A DNA stretch of 64,000 bases from Clostridia bacterium (GTDB lineage Bacteria; Bacteroidota; Bacteroidia; Bacteroidales; 4484-276): contig SABY01000008.1 in assembly GCA_009928785.1 (NCBI GenBank), forward strand, positions 1 through 64,000, in the 5' to 3' direction. The notes beneath the pieces were generated by a model. That model was not told where the DNA came from. It was given only the letters and a program-made list of their open reading frames with translations, and did no database searches. Shown piece after piece: positions 23,809 through 33,172 of this stretch (its first letter is position 1; the number at the start of each line of letters is the position of its first letter). The position numbers were made by a program, and so were the translations under genes.

Positions 23809-26013
23809 CTATCGAAGGTTGCTAATGAGGAAACGCGTGATCTTTTTATAAAGATGCATACGTGTGTTTTTGCCGGTATAGATGCCGTGGTTAGAGTTGG
23901 GATAAAACATCAGATCGAAATCCTTGTCGGCGGCCACCAGCGCCGTTATCAGGTCGATGCTGTTTTGCGGATGCACGTTGTCGTCGGACATGCCATGGAT
24001 AAGCAAGAAATCGCCCTGCATTTTCTCCACATGATTGATGGGTGAATTGTCGTCGTAACCTTCGGGGTTTTCCTGCGGGGTGCGCATAAACCGCTCGGTG
24101 TAAATATTATCATAATAACGCCAGTTGGTAACGGGCGCCACAGCCACACCCACATCAAACACGCCGGCACCTTTGGTCATGAGCAGCGTTGACATAAACC
24201 CGCCGTAGCTCCAGCCAAACACCGCGATGCGGTTGCTGTCGATATATGGCAACTGCCCCAGGTAACGCGCCGCGTCAATCTGATCGATGGTTTCGTATTT
24301 GCCCAACTGCCGGTAAGTTGCTTTTTTAAAGGCTTCGCCACGGGCACCCGTTCCCCGGTTATCCACCGACACCACCATGATGCCACGCTGCGCCAGGTAC
24401 TGGTTGTAAAGTTCGCCGCCACCGTAATTGTTGGTAACGGTTTGCGATCCCGGTCCGCCATAGATATCAAAAAGCACGGGATATTGCCGGGTGCTGTCGA
24501 AATCGAAAGGCAGAATCTTCCAGGCGTTGAGCGTAACGCCTTCGGGTGTGGTGATGGTGAAAAAGGTGCGCGGCTGCAAGTTGTATTTTGTACGGGTGGC
24601 CAGCAGCTCCTCATTGTCTTCGAGGGTGCGGATGATCTCGCCGTTTTTGCCATTGTTTACTGAATACACCGGCGGCGTGTTGGCATCCGACCAGGTTTGG
24701 ATAAAATATTTGTTGTCGGCGCTAAAGCGGGCGGTGTTGGTACCTTTGCGCGGCGTGAGCAGCGTCTTGTTTTTCCCGGTGAAGCTTACGCTAAAAATCT
24801 GCCTGTCCATTGGCGTGGGCAGCGCAGCCTGATAATAAACATTTTCATTTTTTTCATCCACAGCTATCAGCTCCGTTACGTCGAAGTCGCCGCTGGTGAT
24901 CGCTTTCATTTCCTTTTTATTAATATTATAAAAATAAACATGGTTGAAACCGCTGCGTTCGCTGGTGAGGATAAACCGGCTGCCATCGCCCAGGAACACC
25001 AGATTGTCGTAGTTGCTGTCTTCGATATAAAAGGGGTTGTCCTCGCTGTAAACTGTGCGTGTGCCGCCGCTGGCAAGATTGGCATAAAGTACGTCGAGAT
25101 GGTTTTGCAGCCGGTTCACGCGCAAAATGGCCAGCACCTTCGGGTCGGTTGTAAAGAAGATGCGCGGGATGTACTGATCGGTTTCTGCGCCTACATCCAC
25201 CGGCATTATCTTGCCTGAATTAACATCGTAAACCTGCACCGTGACAACTGAATTGTCTTCGCCTGCTTTGGGATATTTGTATTCGTGCCTTTCGGGATAC
25301 AGCTCGCCGTAGGTGGTAAGCTCCCATTGTTTTACGTTGGATTCGTCGAAGCGCATAAAGGCCAGGTGGCGGCTGTCGGGCGACCAGTCGAAACCCTTCA
25401 CCACCGCAAATTCCTCTTCGTAAACCCAGTCGGTGGTGCCATTGATGATGCTGCCGGCCTTACCGTCGCTGGTGATCTGCCGCTCCTCGTTGGTTGTCAG
25501 ATTTTTAATAAAAAGATTGTTGTCGCGCACAAAAGCAACTTTTTCACCATCGGGTGAAAAGGTAGCCAGTTGCTGTTTTCCGTTTCCCGAAAGGGGCTGT
25601 AAATTCTTGGTTTTTAAATCAAAAATATAATAATCCGAGCGCGAAGAACGGCGGTAGATCGGTTCGGTGTTGGTGCCGAAAAGGATTTTGGTTTCGTCGT
25701 CACTGAATTCATAATCATACAACGCAATGGGCTGGCTTTCTCCTTGCGGGATCAATTGATCGGAGGTAACGATTACATCGGTGAGGCGGCCGGTTTGGTA
25801 GCTGTAGGCATTTATCGAGTCGCGTTTTATTTGGGTGTAACGTTCGCCGTCGTTCATCGGGCGGATGCCACGCACCGACTTAGGCGCAAAGGTGCGGGAA
25901 GCAAAGATCAGGTCGAGGCTCAGCGTATCGGCGGCCTGCTGCGCCATTGCCATAAGGCTCAGAAACATTGCGGTAAACGCGAAAAGCACAATCCGGAAAT
26001 TCTTGTTCATCAT
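23809..26013 (-). CDS. Dipeptidyl peptidase IV (S9B)
   Basis: A 734-aa exported serine peptidase that releases X-Pro dipeptides. Signal peptide (cleaved near AMAQ), N-terminal beta-propeller, and C-terminal alpha/beta-hydrolase with nucleophile GWSYGG, Asp in GMSDDNVHP and His in NSNHGIY. The double-Glu helix motif YEEEF, which binds the substrate N-terminus in DPP IV, is present around residue 195 (DWVYEEEFAV). Monocistronic and convergent with the nos cluster. Confidence 0.93.
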   Translation of the reverse strand: MMNKNFRIVLFAFTAMFLSLMAMAQQAADTLSLDLIFASRTFAPKSVRGIRPMNDGERYTQIKRDSINAYSYQTGRLTDVIVTSDQLIPQGESQPIALYDYEFSDDETKILFGTNTEPIYRRSSRSDYYIFDLKTKNLQPLSGNGKQQLATFSPDGEKVAFVRDNNLFIKNLTTNEERQITSDGKAGSIINGTTDWVYEEEFAVVKGFDWSPDSRHLAFMRFDESNVKQWELTTYGELYPERHEYKYPKAGEDNSVVTVQVYDVNSGKIMPVDVGAETDQYIPRIFFTTDPKVLAILRVNRLQNHLDVLYANLASGGTRTVYSEDNPFYIEDSNYDNLVFLGDGSRFILTSERSGFNHVYFYNINKKEMKAITSGDFDVTELIAVDEKNENVYYQAALPTPMDRQIFSVSFTGKNKTLLTPRKGTNTARFSADNKYFIQTWSDANTPPVYSVNNGKNGEIIRTLEDNEELLATRTKYNLQPRTFFTITTPEGVTLNAWKILPFDFDSTRQYPVLFDIYGGPGSQTVTNNYGGGELYNQYLAQRGIMVVSVDNRGTGARGEAFKKATYRQLGKYETIDQIDAARYLGQLPYIDSNRIAVFGWSYGGFMSTLLMTKGAGVFDVGVAVAPVTNWRYYDNIYTERFMRTPQENPEGYDDNSPINHVEKMQGDFLLIHGMSDDNVHPQNSIDLITALVAADKDFDLMFYPNSNHGIYTGKNTRMHLYKKITRFLISNLR

Positions 26014-26097
26014 TATTTTTTATTGATTGATTAATACATGGTACAAATTGTAAACGGCCAAAAATAAAATTTCTCGGTGGAAGCAAGGGGTTTTTAT

Positions 26098-26105
26098 TAT
26101 TTTTG
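26098..26105 (+). promoter_or_regulatory. tRNA-Val promoter -7 element (TATTTTTG)
   Basis: TAnnTTTG 16 bases before the tRNA 5' end. Confidence 0.55.
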
Positions 26106-26121
26106 CCGCCATATTGTAAGC

Positions 26122-26196
26122 GGGACGTTAGCTCAGTTGGTTTAGAGCGCTTGCTTGACAGGCAAGAGGTCACTGGTTCGATTCCAGTACGCCCCA
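26122..26196 (+). tRNA. tRNA-Val (anticodon GAC)
   Basis: A full cloverleaf can be drawn: acceptor GGGACGT/ACGCCCC with one A-C mismatch at pair 4-69, D arm GCTC/GAGC, anticodon stem CTTGC/GCAAG around TTGACAG (anticodon GAC, valine), and T arm ACTGG-TTCGATT-CCAGT. CCA is not encoded; the discriminator is A. The 3' end is duplicated downstream. Confidence 0.93.
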
Positions 26197-26210
26197 CGAG
26201 GAAATTCCAA
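26188..26210 (+). repeat. 23-bp direct repeat, copy 1 (tRNA 3' end)
   Basis: TACGCCCCACGAGGAAATTC and three further bases are identical to 26308-26330. Copy 1 covers the last nine bases of the tRNA plus its flank, resembling the att core left by tRNA-targeting integrases, though only 97 bases separate the copies. Confidence 0.85.
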
Positions 26211-26366
26211 GTTCCAAGTTCCAAGTTCCAAGTTCCAAATTCCAAGTTCCAAATTCCAAGTTCCAAAACCCGTTGAAGGGCGGGAAGGTCATCCCGCACG
26301 TGCAGGATACGCCCCACGAGGAAATTCCAAATTCCAAGTTCCAAGTTCCAAGTTCCAAGTTCCAAC
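26205..26366. repeat. 7-bp tandem repeats (TTCCAAR) in two blocks
   Basis: Nine units at 26205-26267 and six at 26325-26366, nearly all TTCCAAG with some TTCCAAA and a final TTCCAAC. The blocks are interrupted by a 57-base stretch that includes the second copy of the tRNA 3' end. ORFs translated across it (repeating LELGTWN) are artefacts. Confidence 0.9.
26308..26330 (+). repeat. 23-bp direct repeat, copy 2
   Basis: Exact copy of 26188-26210, detached from any tRNA body. See copy 1. Confidence 0.85.
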
Positions 26367-26524
26367 CGTCGGTAGCCGGTGTAACCAATGACAAATAAAA
26401 CATTGTCGAAATTCAAAAAGCAAGGCTGCTTTTGGACAGTGTTGCGCTATTGAAAGCCTGGATGGCTTCTTCGATTTGCTTGAGTCTATCGTAATCTTTA
26501 TCTGTCATTTGTCAGAACAGGATT

Positions 26525-26938
26525 TTAAGGATTAATTTGATTTACAGGATGCCCTGTGGGTTTGATAAGTTTTTTGTTATAAAGCCTTTTAAATTCAAGG
26601 CTTAAACCGCCAAAATTGATGAGTAAGCCATCAGCAATATTGTATGCTTCAAGATAGTTTATTGCTTGTGCTTTGTGTACATCTTCTATTTTTTTCATTG
26701 CCTTCAATTCAACCATTACACTGTTTTCTACAAAGAAATCTACTCGTCTTGTTCCTATTTGTTCGTCTCGATAAAAAATTGGCATTTCCATTTCTCTTTG
26801 AAAAGTTAAGTTAGCAATGCTCATTTCAATTGCCAAAGCCCTCTGGTAAATAACTTCTTGAAATCCACTTCCTAAAGTGGAATGTACCCGCATTGAACAG
26901 CCGATTATTTTACGAGTAATATCGTTTATCGTGTTCAT
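26525..26938 (-). CDS. GxxExxY protein (PD-(D/E)XK-like)
   Basis: A 137-aa protein of the GxxExxY family. The naming motif is GSGFQEVIYQ near residue 25. VDFF...VELKAMKK matches a PD-(D/E)XK core (Asp, then ELK), suggesting a small nuclease-fold protein; a biochemical function for the family is not established to my knowledge. ATG 26938 (MNTINDITRK) is chosen over the track start at 26965, which would overlap the preceding gene's coding end. Confidence 0.8.
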   Translation of the reverse strand: MNTINDITRKIIGCSMRVHSTLGSGFQEVIYQRALAIEMSIANLTFQREMEMPIFYRDEQIGTRRVDFFVENSVMVELKAMKKIEDVHKAQAINYLEAYNIADGLLINFGGLSLEFKRLYNKKLIKPTGHPVNQINP

Positions 26939-26942
26939 AAAA

Positions 26943-27770
26943 TCATGGTTTTCTATTAATCCCATTAATCGTGTTCGGACGATTTAACAAAGATTTCATT
27001 TGTGCAATGGCAATTTTATTCAATTGAACCAATCGGTGGCTTTGCGATAAACCCTGTTGAATTAACACTGCATTGATGCTTTCCATATTTGAAAGCACCA
27101 CCAGTTGTTCTATAGTGGCTGCATCACGAATATTCCCACCGACTTTGGGATTGGTAACCCGCCATTGCCTTGCAGTCATTCCAAACAAAGCCATATTCAG
27201 CATATCGGCTTCATTGGCATACACTGCGTTTATTTTCTCTTTGGAAAGCGTGGCGGGGATCAGGTTTTCTTTGATGGCATCGGTGTGGATGTAATAATTT
27301 ACTTTGGCTAAAGTTCGCTGGAGATTCCAATTTAATTTTAAACGGTCATTTTCGTCTTCTTTTAGTCGTTGGTATTCTTTAACGAGCAGCAGTTGAAATT
27401 TAGGACTTATCCACATGCCAAAATGAAAGGCAATGTCTTTATGAGCATAGGTTCCACCGTACCTTCCAGCCTTAGCGGCGATGCCAATGGCACCTGTTTT
27501 TTCAATCCAATTCTTTACGGATAAAACAAAATTGTTGCTACCGGCAGCATTTTTAATTGTACCGAATTCGGTATAATTAAAAACGGGGTTGTACAATGCC
27601 TCCCACTCGCCTAAATATTCTATTGTACTTTTTAAACTTAGCCATTTGATAATAATAACTTCTTGCATTTGGCTTTTCGCCATGTCAGTGAGGGAAATGA
27701 AGTCACTATTTTTCTGGGAAATAATAGCAATCTCTTTTCCCTCAATTTTTATGGTTTTACTTTTGGCCAT
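26943..27770 (-). CDS. KilA-N domain protein
   Basis: A 275-aa protein with an N-terminal KilA-N DNA-binding region: FISLTDMAKSQ, WLSLKSTIEYLGEWE, and then GRYGGTYAHKDIAFHFGMWISPKFQLLLVKEY, which is the hallmark helix block. Such proteins are common in phages and in bacterial accessory regions. The C-terminal part is helical and unrecognised. Upstream of the GxxExxY gene with a 4-base gap, so probably cotranscribed. Confidence 0.85.
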   Translation of the reverse strand: MAKSKTIKIEGKEIAIISQKNSDFISLTDMAKSQMQEVIIIKWLSLKSTIEYLGEWEALYNPVFNYTEFGTIKNAAGSNNFVLSVKNWIEKTGAIGIAAKAGRYGGTYAHKDIAFHFGMWISPKFQLLLVKEYQRLKEDENDRLKLNWNLQRTLAKVNYYIHTDAIKENLIPATLSKEKINAVYANEADMLNMALFGMTARQWRVTNPKVGGNIRDAATIEQLVVLSNMESINAVLIQQGLSQSHRLVQLNKIAIAQMKSLLNRPNTINGINRKP

Positions 27771-27785
27771 ATCTCGCTTTTCAAT

Positions 27786-28007
27786 TTACATCACATACAA
27801 TTTACCACTAAAACCCTTATCCACAATCCTTACCTCATTTATCAGGTCAGCAGACATGCCTAAGAAATAGTAATCGGTCACGGGATTTGGATAAGACTTT
27901 ATTTCAAACGCAACGGCGTCTTCAAAATACATTTGGAACTGAAAATCCTGTGCTTTACCTACTTGGAAAAGGCAAATTAAAATAGAGATTACGATAAGTT
28001 TTTTCAT
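27786..28007 (-). pseudogene. Short exported protein, possibly internally deleted T9SS cargo
   Basis: A 73-aa ORF with a good signal peptide (ending GKAQD). FQMYFEDAV resembles the start of mature secreted Bacteroidetes proteins (FEDA...), and the immediately following YPNPVTDYYFLG resembles the first strand of a type A T9SS sorting domain. The passenger expected between them is missing, and the end is shorter than a normal sorting domain. It could be a decayed remnant or a genuine small protein; I am not sure which. Confidence 0.4.
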
Positions 28008-28149
28008 GGTTTCATCTTTTTAAATTGGTATAAATCTTTGCAACCTCAAGAACATCTTTTTAATTCTTACAAAAATAGAAAATAATTCTTAGCAGGCATC
28101 TGCACATCACTTGTTTATTAATAATCAAAAAAAATCACTCCATTTTTAA

Positions 28150-29811
<1,662 letters not shown>

Positions 29812-29844
29812 AGGAAGGCTTGGGTGGTGGTGTGAGGCGCTTTC

Positions 29845-30099
29845 TTAATCTCCAAGGTTTTCCTTTTTTATTAAAAACCACTTGCCATCAATTTTTTTGA
29901 AATAATATTTAACATCAACTCCTGTTTCTGTTCCAATCCACTGAAACAGCCTTTCATCTGTATCTCTAAGAGTTCCCTCAAAATTGTCAAAGATTTGTGG
30001 TCTATAGTTTTCGTCCTTGTTTTGTCCTATCTTCAGATTTACAATTATCTTTCTTAATATGCGCTTTCTGCGGCATGCACTGTGAGCCGCTGTTAGCAC
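29845..30099 (-). pseudogene. Gene fragment fused to half an attC-like site
   Basis: The 84-aa ORF opens inside an attC-like half-site: its first 30 codons are the same sequence class as the centre of the site at 30797-30926. Only the last 45-50 residues (FDNFEGTLRDTDERLFQW...YYFKKIDGKWFLIKKEN) look protein-like, resembling the C-terminus of a small exported protein. Best read as the 3' remnant of a gene joined to a recombination site. Not recognised. Confidence 0.5.
30021..30097 (-). repeat. attC-like half-site C
   Basis: On the minus strand it starts GCTAAC-AGCGGCTCACAGTGC and continues into a central stretch whose TATCTTCARATTTACAATT core (plus strand) matches that of site A (30851-30890). 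The second inverted arm is missing, replaced by the gene fragment. Confidence 0.5.
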
Positions 30100-30115
30100 C
30101 AGTAATCATTGTAAT

Positions 30116-30295
30116 TTAATCATCTTTTTCTGGTCTTTCGTCAGTTGGTCGTCCGTACTGCCTGTCATCCTCTTTTTGTTTCCATTTTTCTTCTTGCTCT
30201 TGGATTTTTCTTCTTATTTCTTCTTGTCTCCGTCTTTCCTTTTCTTCAATCCTTTTTAGTTCTTCAATTTTCCTTTTTAGTTCATCATTACTCAT
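30116..30295 (-). CDS. 59-aa charged coiled-coil protein
   Basis: Below the ORF-track cut-off. The frame starts at ATG 30295 and runs to TAA at 30116. The first 40 residues are almost only Glu, Lys, Arg, Gln, Ile and Leu (LKRKIEELKRIEEKERRRQE), a single highly charged helix or coiled coil; the tail is acidic and polar. It lies 7 bases after the membrane protein gene on the same strand, so the two form one cassette-like unit. Function unknown. Confidence 0.6.
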   Translation of the reverse strand: MSNDELKRKIEELKRIEEKERRRQEEIRRKIQEQEEKWKQKEDDRQYGRPTDERPEKDD

Positions 30296-30302
30296 TGCGG
30301 TA

Positions 30303-30776
30303 TCAATTTAGGTTAGCACTAACGAATATTATTAGAAAGACAACACCACCAATTAAGAAAAATAGGCAAAGTCCGTTAAAAACATTTGTCAATGAATTGA
30401 ATATTTTTTTCATACTCTCAAAATGTTGTTGATTACCTATCATTTCATTTTTTTTCTCTTGTCTTATTATATTTTTTGAAATTTTAATTTCCATTTTGTT
30501 TGCGTAATAACCAGTCACTTGCGAAAGCAAATTGATCATTATCGATGCACCAAATAAAATCCAAGAAATTTTGAGTAAAAGGAAATTTATTTCAATGTCT
30601 TTTGGCAGAATATCTTTTATAAAGCCCATTGAGAAAATGAGTCCGCCACTGGATAAGGATATTATTAAAATATCAAACCTGTCTAAGGAGTACTTAATAT
30701 TGGCTTTGGTACCTTCAATATGATATTCAAGATTTTTTATATATCTCTTGTTTATTTTATTTTCACCATTTTTCAT
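30303..30776 (-). CDS. Small membrane protein in cassette-like unit
   Basis: A 157-aa protein with about three hydrophobic segments (roughly residues 36-54, 65-86 and 132-152), a charged N-terminus and a cytoplasmic helix rich in Lys/Gln before the last segment. Not recognised; membrane plus small partner pairs are frequent in defence and cassette regions, but there is no motif to assign a function. Flanked by attC-like sites A and C. Confidence 0.65.
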   Translation of the reverse strand: MKNGENKINKRYIKNLEYHIEGTKANIKYSLDRFDILIISLSSGGLIFSMGFIKDILPKDIEINFLLLKISWILFGASIMINLLSQVTGYYANKMEIKISKNIIRQEKKNEMIGNQQHFESMKKIFNSLTNVFNGLCLFFLIGGVVFLIIFVSANLN

Positions 30777-30796
30777 TTATTTCTAAAATTATTGGT

Positions 30797-30926
30797 GCTA
30801 ACGTTTTGCAAGTATGGCACGTAGCCGTTCCTTTGCAGTATTTATATTAACTTGTACTATCTTCAAATTTACAATTCTTTGTCTTAATAACCGATACGCG
30901 GCTATGTGATATTACTTGCTGTTAGC
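30797..30926 (-). repeat. attC-like site A (130 bp imperfect inverted repeat)
   Basis: Outer arms GCTAAC and GTTAGC are exact inverses. Inside them GCAAGTA...CACGTAGCCG pairs imperfectly with GCGGCTATGTGATATTACTTGC, around an AT-rich centre. Size, GTTAGC ends and position 3' of a short gene match integron attC sites, though the strict GTTRRRY consensus is not fully met. Confidence 0.6.
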
Positions 30927-30936
30927 TGCTGGGTGT

Positions 30937-31734
30937 TTATTTCCAAATTATTGTTTTCTTTTCAAAATCAATTTTACCATCTATTGAAGCAATATTTATA
31001 TGATTTGCTTTTAATCTATTTTCATTTAATGTTGTTAGAAATGTATCTCTTGTAACATGTTTTAGGATTAAAACATTTTCTACACATATATTTGAATTCA
31101 ATACTAAATTTAGACCTATTCCATTTGTTGGTATGCAAGGAAATAATATTCCATCAAGTTCACTCCTCATTAACAATACGTTTGAGATAGCACTTGTTAA
31201 AATATAAATTTGCTTGTTGTTATAAGAAGATGCTTTATATATGTCAACTAAAAAGTCATTCATTAAAGTTAGATCATCATCCCATTCTACACCTTTTATT
31301 AAATTGTATTCCTGACTAAAGTCTTTACGATCATAAATTAGATGTACTTTAAGGTCTTTTATTGTCTCCCACATTCCAACTGTGATATCGAAAGTTGAAC
31401 CAAATGGTTTATCAAGCCAGTCCTCCATGAATTCTGAATAACTTGTTTCTCTTTTGTCCGAACAATAAAAACATGATTGATATGGTCTATTTGCTCTATT
31501 AAATTTTGTAACAAATTTTTTAGCAGGATTTTTTATACCATCTATTTTATGGAAGAATAATTCATCAAAATTTTCTCTTGATCGAAACAGCATTTTCCCC
31601 TTTAAAATATCATAGGTCAGTGTGGGAATCTCAATATTATTCTTTTCAAAGAATAGTAATATCCTTTCATAACTATAAGAATAATCTAAGTTGATGTTTT
31701 TAAGTTGTTTAATTATTTCCTTGATGTTTCCCAT
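30937..31734 (-). CDS. RES-domain-like protein
   Basis: A 265-aa protein. The central region RSRENF...KFNRANRPYQSCFYCSDKRETSYSEF matches the pattern of the RES fold (Arg, then N-R-x-N-x-P, Tyr and a Glu after T-x-x-S-E), a NAD+-cleaving domain found in toxins. No Xre/MbcA-type antitoxin partner is adjacent. ATG 31734 (MGNIKEII) is used because the track start lies within the preceding attC-like site. The gene sits exactly between sites B and A, as a gene cassette would. Confidence 0.55.
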   Translation of the reverse strand: MGNIKEIIKQLKNINLDYSYSYERILLFFEKNNIEIPTLTYDILKGKMLFRSRENFDELFFHKIDGIKNPAKKFVTKFNRANRPYQSCFYCSDKRETSYSEFMEDWLDKPFGSTFDITVGMWETIKDLKVHLIYDRKDFSQEYNLIKGVEWDDDLTLMNDFLVDIYKASSYNNKQIYILTSAISNVLLMRSELDGILFPCIPTNGIGLNLVLNSNICVENVLILKHVTRDTFLTTLNENRLKANHINIASIDGKIDFEKKTIIWK

Positions 31735-31753
31735 TTTCTTTTCACCTTGCACC

Positions 31754-31877
31754 TAACGGTTGGTGTATGAAGCGTTGGGCATTTCGAAGAACTTTCTTGT
31801 CAAACCGCTACAAATATTATTAAGTGTAACACCCTTGAAACCAGCACGAACCGCCCAATGATTTATACACTTTGTTA
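31754..31877 (-). repeat. attC-like site B (124 bp imperfect inverted repeat)
   Basis: TAACGGTTGGTGTATGAAGC and the following GTTGGGC pair with GCCCAATGATTTATACACTTTGTTA, giving a long bulged stem of attC type, with ACCTAAC matching the R'' consensus RYYYAAC. It lies just upstream of the RES-like gene. Confidence 0.6.
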
Positions 31878-31882
31878 CCGCC

Positions 31883-32035
31883 TGGTGTTTATTCATTTCA
31901 GTCATTTTCTCTTTCAATTTGCAACATATTTTCTGTCTGCTCGCGGGCTGGGACAGGCATACTTATTGACAAGTTTTGGTTTGTGCGGTTGGTTTTTCGC
32001 GCGACTTGGCAATGTGTATGACTGTGAAGCGTTGG
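31883..32035. other. Spacer between attC-like site B and the methyltransferase
   Basis: No gene seen. It contains TTTGTGCGGTTGGTT (31980-31994) and, at its edge, GTTGGCTATTT (32031-32041). Both recur on the other side of the Druantia-like operon. Confidence 0.5.
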
Positions 32036-33172
32036 CTATTTACTATTTATAATTTTCATTTTTTCAATATATTGTAATAATGCTGACGCAACTGCTTTAG
32101 CCATTGGAACAGGAACACCATTACCAATCATTTTAAACTTTTTTGATAGTGGCAACTCTATTGGTAAAATATAAGAGTCCGGCACTCCCTGAATTCTCAA
32201 TGTCTCACGGACTGACAAACGCCTGTTTTTGTATGGATGTAAGTGAACTTCGTTGTTGCCATAACAAGCTGTAGGGCTGTATTTAAAACGGTGAAGCCGT
32301 TTGAATGATGGTCTGTTTGTCTCGCCTTCATTAATTGCATCCAATTTTTTTTCTGTTACATATAAATTAAAAAACTCATTTGCATTTGCTATTGTATTAA
32401 TTTCACTTTGTGGAACTAAGCAACTTTCGACACATAATTCAAAAGGTAAATCTTCTGGCTTTGTCAAAGTATTTCCAAACTGAACTGGTGTTGCCCATTT
32501 ATATTTAGTTGGAGCGTCTTTATATTTATTGTCTACCGGAAATGGAAACCATTTACCAAATTGGCTTATGGAAACAACTTTTACATCAAGCACTGTTTTC
32601 TTGATTCCAACAAAGAAAATCCTTTCTCTAAATTGAGGAACTCCAAACTCTAATGCATTTAATTTTTCGTGGTCAATGAAATATTCTTTCTCAACTCGAT
32701 TCAGTAGTGACTGCAAAAATTCTTTTGTTTCCTTTCGCTTTGTCAAGCCGGTTACATTTTCCATTACAAAAAATGTTGGTTTCAGTTCCAAAATTTTATC
32801 AAAATATAGTGTTGTGAGTTTTCCTCTATCTCCATTGAAACCTTTCAAATTCCCATTCATACTAAAATCCTGACAGGGTGGACCACCAATCATTCCAAAG
32901 TTTTCCGGTTTACCTTGGGGAAATGCTTCTGAAATAATATCACTTGAAGAAATTTCTGTAATGGATTTTGTATTGAAGATTTCTGCTTTGATTCCATTTC
33001 CTTTCGATTTTCTCCAAGAAGTAATTCCGGCAGCATGAAGTTTTGCAAAATCTTTATCAAATTCATTTGTCCAAACAATTTCAAACCCTGCTTGCTCAAA
33101 GCCCATGTCCATAAACCCCCCGCCTGAATAAAAGGAGAGAATAGGAATTTTATATATTTGATGGTTATTCAT
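32036..33172 (-). CDS. DNA (cytosine-5) methyltransferase, Druantia II DruM-like
   Basis: A 378-aa C5-methyltransferase. Motif I FYSGGGFMDMGFEQAG, motif IV GGPPCQDFS with the catalytic Cys, motif VI MENVTGL, motif VIII QFRERIFFVGI, motif X GNGVPVPMAKAVA. A target-recognition region lies between VIII and X. Last gene of the overlapping four-gene operon (8-base overlap with the nuclease). Type II Druantia systems include a cytosine methylase (DruM), so it most likely protects host DNA, but a stand-alone methyltransferase would look the same. Confidence 0.9.
   Translation of the reverse strand: MNNHQIYKIPILSFYSGGGFMDMGFEQAGFEIVWTNEFDKDFAKLHAAGITSWRKSKGNGIKAEIFNTKSITEISSSDIISEAFPQGKPENFGMIGGPPCQDFSMNGNLKGFNGDRGKLTTLYFDKILELKPTFFVMENVTGLTKRKETKEFLQSLLNRVEKEYFIDHEKLNALEFGVPQFRERIFFVGIKKTVLDVKVVSISQFGKWFPFPVDNKYKDAPTKYKWATPVQFGNTLTKPEDLPFELCVESCLVPQSEINTIANANEFFNLYVTEKKLDAINEGETNRPSFKRLHRFKYSPTACYGNNEVHLHPYKNRRLSVRETLRIQGVPDSYILPIELPLSKKFKMIGNGVPVPMAKAVASALLQYIEKMKIINSK

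Noticed and set aside
26205-26366. CRISPR or rho-independent terminators after the tRNA
   Set aside because: Tandem heptamers, not repeat-spacer or stem-loop architecture.
26155-26416. ORFs with LELGTWN-type repeats beside the tRNA
   Set aside because: Seven-base units read in three frames give a 7-residue repeat; no real protein signal.
31858-32052. 64-aa ORF in the attC-like spacer
   Set aside because: Lies across a recombination-type repeat and lacks any protein-like feature beyond hydrophobicity.
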